Shown one piece after another: positions 17,409-26,484 of a DNA stretch of 64,000 nt (position 1 is the first letter of the stretch; every line of letters begins with the position of its first letter). The notes under the pieces are model-generated. The model saw only the letters and a list, made by a program, of their open reading frames with translations, was not told the DNA's origin and made no database searches. The DNA lies in the NCBI RefSeq assembly GCF_012726235.1, contig NZ_JAASAH010000003.1, forward strand, positions 434,001-498,000, read 5' to 3'. This DNA comes from Streptomyces sp. HNM0574 (GTDB lineage Bacteria > Actinomycetota > Actinomycetes > Streptomycetales > Streptomycetaceae). A program made the position numbers and the translations under genes.

Positions 17409-17711
17409 CTACTTCTTGCCGTCGCCGCCCTTTCCGTCCTTGCCGCCCTTGCCGCCGTCGGCACCCATGGTCTCGAAGATCTCCTTGCACATGGGGCACA
17501 CCGGGTACTTCTTCGGGTCACGCCCGGGGACCCAGACCTTGCCGCAGAGCGCGACGACGGGGGTGCCGTCCATGGCGCTCGCCATGATCTTGTCCTTCTG
17601 GACGTAGTGCGCGAACCGCTCGTGGTCGCCGTCACCGTGCGAGGTCTGCGGGGTGGGCTCGACGAGGGTGTCGGTGCTGGCTCCGCGCTCGGGCTCAAGA
17701 GGAGTGCTCAT
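17409..17711 (-). CDS. DUF3039 small protein with Cys motif
   Basis: The 100-residue protein carries a conserved central block (ERFAHYVQKDKIMASAMDGTPVVALCG) and a CPMC pair plus a further cysteine in ALCGKVW, suggesting metal binding. The C-terminus is a Gly/Lys-rich tail. This matches the actinobacterial DUF3039 family, whose function is unknown. The start is 11 bases after the YqgE stop, so the two are probably one operon. ATG at 17711 is preferred to an upstream TTG. Confidence 0.75.
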   Translation of the reverse strand: MSTPLEPERGASTDTLVEPTPQTSHGDGDHERFAHYVQKDKIMASAMDGTPVVALCGKVWVPGRDPKKYPVCPMCKEIFETMGADGGKGGKDGKGGDGKK

Positions 17712-17722
17712 ACGAACCAAGC

Positions 17723-18418
17723 CTAATTCAGCGAAGGATCGTCCGGGTACGTGGCCACCATCGCGAGTTCACCACGTTGACGCCGCAGCACGGACCGCCA
17801 CAGCCCCTCCGGCGCGGGCGAGGAGACGTCCCCCGGCTCGGACTCCACGACGTACCAGGCGCCCTCGGCCAGCTCCTTCGCCAACTGCCCCGGACCCCAG
17901 CCCGCGTACCCGGCGAAGATGCGCAGCGAGCCCAGCTCCGCGGCCAGCAGCTCGGGCGGCGCCTCCAGGTCCACCAGCCCGATCGCGCCGTACACCCGGC
18001 GCCAGCCCAGCGGCCCGTCGCTGTCGCTCTCGTCACCCGGACCCGCGGGCCCCGGCGCCGGCTCCTCCGCCGCGCCGCCGTGCGGCACCTCACCCGCGTC
18101 GCCGTCCGGGGCGCCCGCGGTGGCCGTGCGCTCACCGGACGCGGTCGCGCCGTGCGCCGCGGGGACGACGGCCACGCCGAGCGCGGCGTCCAGCGAGACC
18201 GGCCCGCCCTGGAAGACGACGCCCGGCTCACCGGTGAACGCGGCCCACGGCTCCAGGATGTCGCCGACGTCCACCGGCGTCGGCCGGTTGAGGATCACGC
18301 CCAGCGAGCCCTCGTCGTCGTGGTCGAGGAGCAGCACTACGGAACGGTGGAAGTTCGGGTCGGACAGCACGGGTGTGGCGACGAGCAGCCGACCGGCCAG
18401 CGGGGACGCCTCGGTCAT
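17723..18418 (-). CDS. YqgE/AlgH family protein
   Basis: The 231-residue protein begins with the family signature LAGRLLVATPVLSDPNFHRS and contains GVILNRPT, FQGGPV and AGYAGWGPGQLAKEL, all typical of YqgE/AlgH. Its biochemical role is unsettled. Compared with the 187-residue E. coli protein it has an insertion of roughly 50 residues (about 95-145) rich in Ala, Gly, Pro and acidic residues, in a presumed loop. It is divergent from murA and co-directional with the DUF3039 gene just downstream. Confidence 0.88.
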   Translation of the reverse strand: MTEASPLAGRLLVATPVLSDPNFHRSVVLLLDHDDEGSLGVILNRPTPVDVGDILEPWAAFTGEPGVVFQGGPVSLDAALGVAVVPAAHGATASGERTATAGAPDGDAGEVPHGGAAEEPAPGPAGPGDESDSDGPLGWRRVYGAIGLVDLEAPPELLAAELGSLRIFAGYAGWGPGQLAKELAEGAWYVVESEPGDVSSPAPEGLWRSVLRRQRGELAMVATYPDDPSLN

Positions 18419-18846
18419 GCCGCAATGATCCCGCAACCACGGCCTCAGCGGCACCGGACGACCGGAATCCGGCCCCGCCGGTTTCCCCGCGGGGGACGGT
18501 TTCCGGCCCCGGCCGCCTCGGGAACCGGCGGGCGGCGGCGTGAGACTCGTCTCCCGCGCTCTTCGCCAGGTGGCCGCCGCCCGACGCGGCCGGCGCCCCG
18601 GCGGTTCCCGCGCCCGCGGTGTTCCCGGCCACAACAGGCCCCGGAGAACGGCCTGTTCCGCTCCGGAAGGTGACCCTCCGGGACCTCACGGGAACAGTGC
18701 GTGGCGCCCGGCGTCCCGGGCCGACCGCACCGCGTGACTCCACCGCGTCACGGAGCGAGGAGGTGGCCTCCGGCCTTACCCCACAAGGGCCGGCGGCCAT
18801 TACGATTACCTTTTGTCCCACCCCGTCTCCAGGAACGCGGAGCTCC
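18419..18846. other. Divergent promoter region between yqgE and murA
   Basis: These 428 bases carry no supported gene. Both flanking genes start outward from here, so promoters for each must lie inside, but I cannot assign -10/-35 boxes with confidence. The least GC-rich patch is just before murA (about 18790-18825). Confidence 0.4.
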
Positions 18847-20181
18847 ATGACCGTCTCGACTGACGACGTACTCCTTGTCCACGGCGGCACACCGCTGAAG
18901 GGCGAGATCCGTGTCCGCGGTGCGAAGAACCTTGTGCCGAAGGCCATGGTCGCGGCGCTGCTCGGCAGCGAGCCCAGCCGACTGCGCAACGTGCCCGACA
19001 TCCGCGATGTCCGGGTCGTCCGCGGGCTGCTGCAGCTGCACGGCACGACCGTCCGCGCCGGAGACGAACCCGGGGAACTCGTCCTCGACCCCTCGCACGT
19101 CGAGAGCGCCAACGTCGCGGACATCGACGCGCACGCCGGCTCCTCGCGCATCCCGATCCTCTTCTGCGGACCGCTGCTGCACCGCCTCGGCCACGCCTTC
19201 ATCCCGGGCCTGGGCGGCTGCGACATCGGCGGCCGGCCCGTGGACTTCCACTTCGACGTGCTGCGGCAGTTCGGCGCGACGATCGAGAAGCGCGCCGACG
19301 GCCAGTACCTGGAGGCCCCGCAGCGGCTGCGCGGCACCAAGATCCGGCTGCCGTACCCGTCCGTCGGCTCCACCGAGCAGGTGCTGCTGACGGCGGTCCT
19401 CGCCGAGGGGGTGACCGAGCTCTCCAACGCCGCGGTCGAGCCCGAGATCGAGGACCTCATCTGCGTCCTGCAGAAGATGGGCGCGATCATCTCGGTGGAC
19501 ACCGACCGGACGATCCGGATCACCGGTGTCGACAAGCTCGGCGGCTACACCCACCGCGCGCTCCCGGACCGGCTGGAGGCCGCGTCCTGGGCCAGCGCCG
19601 CGCTCGCCACCGAGGGCGAGGTCTTCGTCCACGGCGCGCAGCAGAAGTCGATGATGACCTTCCTCAACACCTTCCGGAAGGTCGGCGGCGCCTTCGAGAT
19701 CCTCGACGAGGGCATACGGTTCTGGCACCCCGGCGGGCCGCTCAAGTCCATCGCGCTGGAGACCGACGTCCACCCCGGCTTCCAGACGGACTGGCAGCAG
19801 CCGCTGGTCGTCGCCCTCACCCAGGGCACGGGGCTGTCCATCGTCCACGAGACGGTGTACGAGTCGCGGCTCGGCTTCACCGAGGCGCTGAACCAGATGG
19901 GCGCGCACATCCAGCTCTACCGCGAGTGCCTCGGCGGCTCCGCCTGCCGCTTCGGGCAGCGCAACTTCCTGCACTCCGCGGTGGTTTCGGGCCCGACCAA
20001 GCTCCAGGGCGCCGATCTGGTCATCCCCGACCTGCGCGGCGGTTTCTCGTACCTGATCGCCGCCCTCGCGGCCCAGGGCACCTCGCGGGTGCACGGCATC
20101 GACCTGATCAACCGGGGCTACGAGAACTTCATGGAGAAGCTCGCCTCCCTCGGCGCGAAGGTGGAACGGCCTTCGGCCTGA
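18847..20181 (+). CDS. murA: UDP-N-acetylglucosamine 1-carboxyvinyltransferase
   Basis: The 444-residue enzyme catalyses the first committed step of peptidoglycan synthesis, transferring enolpyruvate from PEP to UDP-GlcNAc. The catalytic cysteine is present in GLGGCDIGGRP (Cys125), and the substrate-binding lysine and asparagine in RGAKNLVPK (Lys27-Asn28). The EPSP-synthase-like repeats cover the whole length. With Cys rather than Asp in the loop it should be fosfomycin-sensitive. It is monocistronic, with a perfect hairpin after the stop. Confidence 0.96.
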   Translation: MTVSTDDVLLVHGGTPLKGEIRVRGAKNLVPKAMVAALLGSEPSRLRNVPDIRDVRVVRGLLQLHGTTVRAGDEPGELVLDPSHVESANVADIDAHAGSSRIPILFCGPLLHRLGHAFIPGLGGCDIGGRPVDFHFDVLRQFGATIEKRADGQYLEAPQRLRGTKIRLPYPSVGSTEQVLLTAVLAEGVTELSNAAVEPEIEDLICVLQKMGAIISVDTDRTIRITGVDKLGGYTHRALPDRLEAASWASAALATEGEVFVHGAQQKSMMTFLNTFRKVGGAFEILDEGIRFWHPGGPLKSIALETDVHPGFQTDWQQPLVVALTQGTGLSIVHETVYESRLGFTEALNQMGAHIQLYRECLGGSACRFGQRNFLHSAVVSGPTKLQGADLVIPDLRGGFSYLIAALAAQGTSRVHGIDLINRGYENFMEKLASLGAKVERPSA

Positions 20182-20198
20182 CGCCGTCCCGGGTGTTC

Positions 20199-20241
20199 GC
20201 GCGATTCCCCGCGCCCCGTGAAGGGGCGCGGGGAATCGCGC
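20199..20241. terminator. Bidirectional terminator between murA and the phosphodiesterase gene
   Basis: GCGCGATTCCCCGCGCCCC at 20199-20217 is perfectly complementary to 20223-20241 (19 bp, five-base loop). It begins 18 bases after the murA stop and its right arm touches the last base of the convergent gene. The arm resembles the GCGCAGTTCCCCGCGCCCC repeat found elsewhere in this window. Confidence 0.85.
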
Positions 20242-21218
20242 TACTTCACGGCGAACGTCGTGACGACGGCCGCGTGGTCCGTCGGCCAGGAGTTGGACGC
20301 GTGGTCCGGCATCCGCGCCGGGTCGCCCGTCACCACGGCCCGCGAGTCCTTCACCGTCAGCTTCGAGCCCGCGTAGTCGACGAAGTCGATCCGGTCCTGC
20401 GGCTCGGCCCGGCCCCCGTAGTCCGCGTTCTTCTCGGGCGCGACGGGCGACCAGGTGTGGCCGGGCTCGGCCGCCGGGTCGGGGTGCGCCTCGCGGAAGG
20501 AGTCCTTCAGCCCGGCGTCCTCGACGGCCTTGGTCGCGGGCCACTCCACCGGCTTGTCGTACGCGCAGCCGGCGTCCCGCTTGCCCTGCTTCCAGTCCAG
20601 GTGCGACGGGGTGTTGAAGTCCCCGACGAGCAACACCGGCGTCCGGTCCGCCCGTTCGACCTTCGGTGCCAGCTCCCTGGCGATCTCCTGCGCCTGCGGC
20701 GTACGCCCCGACTCCTTCTCCCGTTCCATGATCCGCTCGACGCTCATCCCGTCGAAGCAGGCGTCGTACGGTCCGTACGGGGTGTAGCCGAGGTGCGCGG
20801 AGTAGAACTCGACCTCCTGGCCGGTCTTCTCGTCGATCCGCACCCGCGCGCCCACCGCGCCCTCCAGCTGCGTCTTCCCGCCGGTGACGGGGAAGCGGCT
20901 GACGAACCCGCGGTCGGCGGCCGGCTGGTAGTGGTGCCAGCCCAGCTTCTCGGCCAGCGCCTCGGTCGCCTCCCGCGTGGACTCCTGGAGCCCGACGATG
21001 TCGGCGTCCTGCTCCTCCACCACCCGGGCCAGCTTGGTGACGCCGTCCTCGACCTGGCCTCCCGCGTGCCAGGTGTTGAGGCTCATCACCGTCAACTCGC
21101 CCGCCGCTCCCCGTGGTTGCCGCTCGGGCGCGGCCGAGGCGGAGGTGGCCGAAACCGTGCTCGCCGCCAGGACGAGAACGGCGGCCGTGCCGAGGACGGT
21201 GTGCCGCGTACTGCTCAT
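20241..21218 (-). CDS. Secreted endonuclease/exonuclease/phosphatase-family phosphodiesterase
   Basis: The 325-residue protein has a Sec signal peptide (cleavage near ATSASA, about residue 29) and a DNase-I-fold hydrolase domain. Metal and catalytic motifs are visible: SLNTWH, GLQES, VGDFNTPSH, and the terminal DHAAVVTTF with DRIDFVDY before it. Enzymes of this fold cleave phosphodiester or phosphomonoester bonds in nucleic acids, lipids or phospho-sugars. AGGAG precedes the ATG inside the end of the ABC ATPase gene, only four bases downstream of its stop, so it belongs to the transporter operon. The context suggests it frees a phosphorylated or phosphate-esterified nutrient that the transporter then imports. 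Confidence 0.85.
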   Translation of the reverse strand: MSSTRHTVLGTAAVLVLAASTVSATSASAAPERQPRGAAGELTVMSLNTWHAGGQVEDGVTKLARVVEEQDADIVGLQESTREATEALAEKLGWHHYQPAADRGFVSRFPVTGGKTQLEGAVGARVRIDEKTGQEVEFYSAHLGYTPYGPYDACFDGMSVERIMEREKESGRTPQAQEIARELAPKVERADRTPVLLVGDFNTPSHLDWKQGKRDAGCAYDKPVEWPATKAVEDAGLKDSFREAHPDPAAEPGHTWSPVAPEKNADYGGRAEPQDRIDFVDYAGSKLTVKDSRAVVTGDPARMPDHASNSWPTDHAAVVTTFAVK

Positions 21219-21222
21219 CAGG

Positions 21223-22410
21223 TCACTCCTTGCCGGTCGGTGCGGACGTGGCACCCGCCGGCCCCGTACGGGGCTGGACGAGTACCGGGTGGTCGTGCGG
21301 GGTGATGACGCAGCGGGCGCCGGGCGCGAGCGCGGCGGCCTCCCGGCTGGGCAGGTCGGCCTTGAACTCGGCACCCGAGGCGGCCGCGAGATGCAGCCGG
21401 GTGGTGGCCCCGAGGAAGGTCGCCACCCGCACCGTGACCTCCTCCCCCGCCGTCTCCGCGCCGTCCGCCGCCCCCACGCTCAGGCTCTCCGGCCGCAGCA
21501 GCACGTCGACCTCGGTGCCCGCCGCGGGCACCTCGCCGTGCACCGGCAGGGCGCGGCCGAACAGCGCGACGGTGCCGTCCTCGCGGACGGTGCCGGGCAG
21601 CCGGTTCATCGTGCCGACGAACTCGGCGACGAACGGCGTCGCGGGCCGCTCGTACAACTCGGCCGGGGCGGCGCACTGTTCGAGCCTGCCGTCCTTCATC
21701 ACGGCGACGCGGTCGGCCATCGACAGCGCCTCCTCCTGGTCGTGCGTGACGAAGACGGTGGTGATGCCCAGCTCCAGCTGAATCCGCCGGATCTCCTCGC
21801 GCAGCTGGAGCCGCACCTTGGCGTCCAGCGCGGACAGCGGCTCGTCCAGCAGCAGCACGCGCGGGCGTACGGCCAGCGCGCGGGCGAGCGCGACGCGCTG
21901 CTGCTGGCCGCCGGAGAGCTGGTGCGGGTAGTGCTCGGCGCGGCCCGGGAGCCCGACGAGGTCCAGGAGTTCGGCGGCCCGCTCCCGGCGCTCGGCCGCG
22001 CCGACCTTCCGTACCCGCAGGCCGTACGCGACGTTCTCGGCCGCCGTCATGTTCGGGAAGAGGCTGTAGGACTGGAAGACCATGCCGATGTCCCGGCGGT
22101 TGGCCGGTACGGAGGTGAGCTCCTCGCCGTCCATGCTCAGTTCGCCCGCGTCGGTGCTCTCGAACCCGGCGATGATGCGCAGCGCGGTGGTCTTCCCGCA
22201 GCCCGACGGGCCGAGCAGCGCGACGAGTTCACCGGGCTCGATGTCCAGGTCGAGCCCGTCCAGCGCGGTCGTCCCGGCGAAGGCCCGGCGCAGGCCGCGC
22301 AGCCGTACGGGCACGCCGCCGCGCGGGGCCGTCGCGGTGCCGGGGCCCGTCGCGGGGTCCGCCGGTTCCCGGGTGCCGGGTTCGGGGGTGGTCGCGGGTG
22401 CGGGGGTCAT
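21223..22410 (-). CDS. ABC transporter ATPase (PotA/PhnT/FbpC type)
   Basis: The 395-residue ATPase has Walker A GPSGCGKT (67-74), Q-loop VFQSYSLFP, signature LSGGQQQR, Walker B LLLDEPLSALD and the H-loop FVTHDQEEA, followed by a TOBE domain from about residue 300. This architecture powers importers for polyamines, iron, phosphonates and glycerol phosphodiesters. It overlaps the upstream permease stop by ATGA and is followed four bases later by the phosphodiesterase gene. Confidence 0.88.
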   Translation of the reverse strand: MTPAPATTPEPGTREPADPATGPGTATAPRGGVPVRLRGLRRAFAGTTALDGLDLDIEPGELVALLGPSGCGKTTALRIIAGFESTDAGELSMDGEELTSVPANRRDIGMVFQSYSLFPNMTAAENVAYGLRVRKVGAAERRERAAELLDLVGLPGRAEHYPHQLSGGQQQRVALARALAVRPRVLLLDEPLSALDAKVRLQLREEIRRIQLELGITTVFVTHDQEEALSMADRVAVMKDGRLEQCAAPAELYERPATPFVAEFVGTMNRLPGTVREDGTVALFGRALPVHGEVPAAGTEVDVLLRPESLSVGAADGAETAGEEVTVRVATFLGATTRLHLAAASGAEFKADLPSREAAALAPGARCVITPHDHPVLVQPRTGPAGATSAPTGKE

Positions 22411-23282
22411 GCGGGGTTCCTCCGGTTGCGGGTACGGCTGCGGCGGGACGTGCGGGCGCCCGCGAGGGCGGTGAGCAGGAGCAGCAGCCCCCAGGTGAAG
22501 AGCAGGCTCAGCATGGCGGCGGCGCCGGAGAGCTGCCCGTCCCCGCTGTCGTTGGCCTCGACCATCCACACGGGGAAGGTCGAAAAGCCCAGGACGGACG
22601 CGACGGTGTACTCGCCGAGCACCATCGCCAGGCTCAGCACGGAGCCGCTGATCAGCGCGGAGCGCAGGTTGGGCACGACGACGCGGGCGAGCGTCGCCAG
22701 CCGTCCGGCCCCCAGGCTGCGGCTGGACTCGACGAGGGTGCGCAGGTCGACGCCGCGGATACCGGCGTCCAGCGCGCGGTACATGAACGGCAGCGACATC
22801 ACGGTGTAGACGAACACCAGGATCAGCGGGAAGTCCTGGTTCTGGAGCACCATGAAGGTCTGGAAGAAGTAGGTGTCCGCGAGCATCGGCGCCCAGGACA
22901 GCACCGTCGACACTCCCGCGACGAGCGCGATGGGCGGCACCACCAGCGGTGTCATGCACAGCAGTTGGACGATTCCGCGCAGCCGCGGCAGGTGCAGCGA
23001 GACCACGACCACGGCGGGCACGAGCAGCAGCAGCGTCAGCAGCACGGTGCACAGCCCGAGCCCGACGGACAGCAGCAGGCTGCGGCCCAGCGCCGGGGAG
23101 ACCAGCCCCTCGGTGTAGGCGCCGAGGTCCACGCCGCCGGTGCCGTCGTCCACGGTGAACCAGAGCGTGGCCGCCACCGGCACCAGGAAGTACAGCCCCG
23201 CGAGCAGCAGCACCAGGCCCCGCCCGGAGGGAAGGCGCGCGCCCGGAGCCGCCGGGGCCGCCTGGGTGTTCAGCCGAGCCAT
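22407..23282 (-). CDS. ABC transporter permease (PotC/PhnV type)
   Basis: The 291-residue permease has six helices and an EAA-like loop (TLVESSRSLGAGRLATLARVVVPNL). Its start overlaps the end of the other permease by 13 bases and its stop overlaps the ATPase start by four. It is the second permease of the five-gene importer operon. Confidence 0.85.
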   Translation of the reverse strand: MARLNTQAAPAAPGARLPSGRGLVLLLAGLYFLVPVAATLWFTVDDGTGGVDLGAYTEGLVSPALGRSLLLSVGLGLCTVLLTLLLLVPAVVVVSLHLPRLRGIVQLLCMTPLVVPPIALVAGVSTVLSWAPMLADTYFFQTFMVLQNQDFPLILVFVYTVMSLPFMYRALDAGIRGVDLRTLVESSRSLGAGRLATLARVVVPNLRSALISGSVLSLAMVLGEYTVASVLGFSTFPVWMVEANDSGDGQLSGAAAMLSLLFTWGLLLLLTALAGARTSRRSRTRNRRNPA

Positions 23283-24199
23283 CGGGCGCTCCTGCGCTGC
23301 AGCGGGATCTGTACGGCCATCACCAGCAGCGCGATGACGACCATGTTGAGGCTCATCGCCAGCGCCAGGTTCTCCTGGCCGACGATGACGTTTCCGGCGA
23401 GGGTGTTGGCGATCTGCACGGTGATCAGCTGCACCGAACTGCCCACCATCACCGCCGCCGTGGCGTGTGAGGCGAAGGCGGTGCCGAACAGCAGCACCGC
23501 GCCGCCCAGCAGCGAGGGCAGCAGCACGGGCACGCCCACGTGCCGCCAGTACTGGCCGCGGGTGGCGCCGCAGGACGCGGCCGCCTCCTGCCACTGGGTG
23601 CGCAGCCCGTCCAGCGCGGGCAGCACGGTGACCACCATCAGCGGGACGAGGAAGTACAGGTAGGCCAGGACGAGTCCGGTGAAGGTGTAGAGGCTGAACC
23701 CGGCGCGCTGGAGCTCGAACAGGCGGGTCAGGGTGCCGCTGGTGCCGAGCGTCGCGATGAACGCGAAGGCGAGCGGCGCACCGCTGAAGTTGGCGAAGAC
23801 GCCGGAGGCGGAGACGACGAGCTTGCGCAGCGCGGGCCGCCCGGAGGAGACCACGGCCTGCGCGACGAGCGTCCCGAGGACGGTGGCCAGCACCGCGCCC
23901 AGCAGGGAGAGCCGGAGGCTTCCGGCGAGCCCGTCGGCGTAGGCGCCCTGGAGCGAGTCGCCGATGTTGGTCAGCCCGAAGTGGCTGCGTCCGGTGTCCG
24001 GGTCGGTGACGGTGAGGGCCCCGTACACCATGGTGCCCGCCGGGAGCCCGAAGCAGAGGGCCAGGAAGGCGAAGAAGGGGACGACGGCGGGCCAGCGTTG
24101 GCGGCGGGCCGCGCGCCGCCCGGGGCGGGCGGCCGGTTCCGGTCCGGCGGGATGTCGGGTGGGCGGTGCTGCGGACCGCTCGGGGGTGAGTGCACTCAT
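23270..24199 (-). CDS. ABC transporter permease (PotB/PhnU type)
   Basis: The 309-residue permease starts at an ATG and has a cytoplasmic Arg-rich N-terminus, six helices and a divergent EAA loop (QEAAASCGATRGQYWRHVGVPVLLPS). It is the first of two permeases, 65 bases downstream of the solute-binding gene. The pairing of two different permeases with one ATPase is the usual layout of spermidine, iron and 2-aminoethylphosphonate importers. Confidence 0.85.
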   Translation of the reverse strand: MSALTPERSAAPPTRHPAGPEPAARPGRRAARRQRWPAVVPFFAFLALCFGLPAGTMVYGALTVTDPDTGRSHFGLTNIGDSLQGAYADGLAGSLRLSLLGAVLATVLGTLVAQAVVSSGRPALRKLVVSASGVFANFSGAPLAFAFIATLGTSGTLTRLFELQRAGFSLYTFTGLVLAYLYFLVPLMVVTVLPALDGLRTQWQEAAASCGATRGQYWRHVGVPVLLPSLLGGAVLLFGTAFASHATAAVMVGSSVQLITVQIANTLAGNVIVGQENLALAMSLNMVVIALLVMAVQIPLQRRSARWLG

Positions 24200-24264
24200 C
24201 GGCGGGGGTTTCTGTCGGGGGCGGGGGAACCGGGCGGGCCCGGGAGGCGGCGGGTACGGCGCCG

Positions 24265-25413
24265 CTAGCCGACGGCCTGTCCCCAGCCGTCGGCGATGGC
24301 CTTCTTGGCGGCGTTCTGCTGCTTCTGCGTGGGGAACCTGGGCTCGCCCTCGACGGCGGGCAGCTTCCGCGCGGCGGCGGAGTCGGCCGTCTTCTCGCGT
24401 TCCATCTGTTCCAGGCGGGCCGGGCGCGAGTAGCCCTTGAGCCAGATGTTCTGGCCCTCGTCGCTGTAGACGAACTCCAGCCAGAGCCGGGCCGCCGCGG
24501 GGTGCGGCGCGTACCGGTTGACGGCCTGGTTGTAGTACTCGGAGTACTGGCCGTCCTCGGGCACCGCGACCTTCCAGTCGACGCCCTTGGACTTCAGGGT
24601 GTCGCTGTAGCCGAGGTTGAGGTAGTCCCAGTCGATCGAGATGGGCGTCTCGCCCTTCTGGATGGTCGACGGGGAGGACTCGACGGGCACGTAGTTGCCC
24701 TTCTTCCGCAGCTTCGCGAAGTAGTCGAGGCCGGCCTGCGGGTCGTCGAAGGAGCCGCCGTTCGCCAGGGACGCGGCGAGGACGGCGGCGAAGGCCGAAC
24801 TGGAGTCGTTCGGATTGCCGTTGAGCGCCACCTTGTTGCGGTACTCCGGCTTCAGCAGGTCCTGGAACGTGCGCGGGCAGTGCCGTACGGCGGAGGCGTC
24901 GCAGCCGATCGACACGTAGCCGCCGTAGTTGTTGGCGAAGCTGCCGTCGCGCTCCTTCTGCGCGGCCGGGATGCCCTCCCAGTCGCGCACCTTGTACGGG
25001 GCGAGGAGTTCCTTGAGCGAAGCGGACTGCATGAACGCCGAGCCGAGGTCGAGGGCGTCCACGGCACGGTTCTGGCCGATCCGCTTCTCGGCCGCGCTGA
25101 GCGCCAACTGGCTGCTGCCGCCCGGGTTCTCGTTGTGCACGGTGATCCCGTACTTCTTCTCGAAGGCCGTGATCATCTCGCCGTAGTTCGCCCAGGTCGG
25201 GGCGAGCGCGTAGACGTTGAGCCGGCCCTCCTGCCGCGCGGCCCGGACCAGCGCGTCCATGCCGCCGAGGTCCGCCGCCGACCGCGCCTTCGCCGCCTCG
25301 CTGTCTCCGACGCTGGGCGCCTTCCCGCAGCCGGTGAGTCCCACGGTGAGGGCGACGGCTGTCGTGGCCGCGGCCACCGCGGTGCGGGCGCGGCGCGGAC
25401 GGGGTGTCTGCAT
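24265..25413 (-). CDS. ABC transporter solute-binding lipoprotein (PhnS/iron-binding-like family)
   Basis: The 382-residue protein has a lipoprotein signal with lipobox LTGC (Cys29). The mature domain follows the SBP_bac_6/8 fold, with segments such as LNVYALAPTWANYGEMITAFEKKYG and FQDLLKPEYRNKVALNG. Family members bind ferric iron, polyamines, 2-aminoethylphosphonate or similar small anions. The gene heads a five-gene operon and is divergent from a GntR regulator. ATG at 25413 was chosen because it gives a proper lipoprotein signal and has AGGA upstream. The exact ligand cannot be read from the sequence. Confidence 0.82.
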   Translation of the reverse strand: MQTPRPRRARTAVAAATTAVALTVGLTGCGKAPSVGDSEAAKARSAADLGGMDALVRAARQEGRLNVYALAPTWANYGEMITAFEKKYGITVHNENPGGSSQLALSAAEKRIGQNRAVDALDLGSAFMQSASLKELLAPYKVRDWEGIPAAQKERDGSFANNYGGYVSIGCDASAVRHCPRTFQDLLKPEYRNKVALNGNPNDSSSAFAAVLAASLANGGSFDDPQAGLDYFAKLRKKGNYVPVESSPSTIQKGETPISIDWDYLNLGYSDTLKSKGVDWKVAVPEDGQYSEYYNQAVNRYAPHPAAARLWLEFVYSDEGQNIWLKGYSRPARLEQMEREKTADSAAARKLPAVEGEPRFPTQKQQNAAKKAIADGWGQAVG

Positions 25414-25451
25414 GTGATGAATCCTGAGTCCTCGCTCGTCCACCTGTATGA

Positions 25452-25462
25452 ACAAGTGTTGT
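25452..25462. promoter_or_regulatory. Short inverted repeat in the transporter promoter region
   Basis: ACAA-GTG-TTGT is a small perfect inverted repeat 39 bases upstream of the binding-protein start. The octamer ATGAACAA that overlaps it (25448-25455) recurs at 25524-25531, each followed by AGTG. It may be an operator or chance. Confidence 0.25.
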
Positions 25463-25564
25463 CAGTCAGCGGGCAGGTTAGCCCTCCTCCGGGATCGGGG
25501 CAACGTCTCGGGATGGCTGGCAGATGAACAAAAAAGTGCAGGTCAGATCCGTTTTCGTGGATCT

Positions 25565-25593
25565 GGTTTAAGACGCCGAGAACCGGTTAGACG
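25565..25593. promoter_or_regulatory. Candidate GntR operator pair between divergent genes
   Basis: GGTTTAAGACG at 25565-25575 and GGTTAGACG at 25585-25593 are near-copies whose starts are 20 bases apart, about two helical turns. They lie between the transporter operon and the GntR gene and resemble GGT-TA-GAC elements bound by HutC-type GntR regulators. Binding by the adjacent regulator is inferred. Confidence 0.4.
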
Positions 25594-25681
25594 CATATCC
25601 CGCGCGCGTGAGGATGCGTACGGCTGTGCACAGGTGGCATGATCGGAGCACACCGTTCGAGCACCCCAGACGAGGAGCACA

Positions 25682-26422
25682 GTGACCAGCAGCCGGCACC
25701 GGCACATCGCCGACGCACTCCGCCGCGCCATCACCGACGGCGGCTACCCCGTGGGCTCGGCCCTGCCGTCGGAGGCCGAACTCGCCGCCGAGTACGGCGC
25801 GTCCCGCGGCACCGTGCGCCAGGCGGTCGCCGCGCTGGTCACCGAGGGCCTCGTCGGCTCCCGCCAGGGAGCCCGCCGCACGGTGCTCTCCTCCGCGCCC
25901 AGCCAGAGCTTCACCGAACTCCGCAGCTTCGCGCAGTGGGCCCGCTCCAGCGGACACCGCGCGGGCGGCACCGTCTTGAGGACGGCCTGGGACACCGCAC
26001 GCGGCGACGAGGCCGCACACCTCCACCTCGAACCCGAAGCCCCCGTCCTCCGCGTGCTCCGGCTGCGCACCCTCGACGGCGACCCCGTCCTGCTGGAGCG
26101 CACCGCCTACGCCGGCTGGATCGGCACGGCCGTCGCCTCCCTCCCGGACGACTGCGAGTCGGTGACCCAGCGGCTGTACGACGACACCGGGCTCGTCTTC
26201 GCGCATGGCGAGCATCACATCGACGCCGTCGCCGCCGGCACCGAGGACGCCCAGCACCTCGCCGTCCGCCGCGGCAGCCCCCTGCTCCGCGTACGCCGCA
26301 CCACCACGACCGCCGACGGCCGCCCCGTCGAGACCTCCGACGACCGCTACCGCCCCGGCTCGGTCGCCTTCACCGTCCGCAACTCCACGCAGACCAACCC
26401 CCTGGTCCGCACCGCGGGCTGA
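25682..26422 (+). CDS. GntR-family transcriptional regulator, HutC subfamily
   Basis: The 246-residue protein has a winged helix-turn-helix at about 5-65 (ALRRAITDGGYPVGSALPSE, then YGASRGTVRQAVAALVTEGL) and a C-terminal UTRA ligand-binding domain (about 85-235). HutC-type regulators bind metabolites such as phosphonates, amino sugars or histidine intermediates. The GTG start has GAGGAG five bases upstream. It is divergent from the ABC importer operon and followed by a HAD phosphatase, which suggests local control of both. Confidence 0.88.
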   Translation: MTSSRHRHIADALRRAITDGGYPVGSALPSEAELAAEYGASRGTVRQAVAALVTEGLVGSRQGARRTVLSSAPSQSFTELRSFAQWARSSGHRAGGTVLRTAWDTARGDEAAHLHLEPEAPVLRVLRLRTLDGDPVLLERTAYAGWIGTAVASLPDDCESVTQRLYDDTGLVFAHGEHHIDAVAAGTEDAQHLAVRRGSPLLRVRRTTTTADGRPVETSDDRYRPGSVAFTVRNSTQTNPLVRTAG

Positions 26423-26484
26423 CCCCTCCACCCCCGGCCCGGCACCCCGCCCGGCCCCCGCTCCACACGAACAGCGAGACCCGC

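Noticed and set aside
17409..17720. TTG start for the DUF3039 protein
   Set aside because: An ATG three codons later at 17711 is a better start and no ribosome-binding site favours the TTG.
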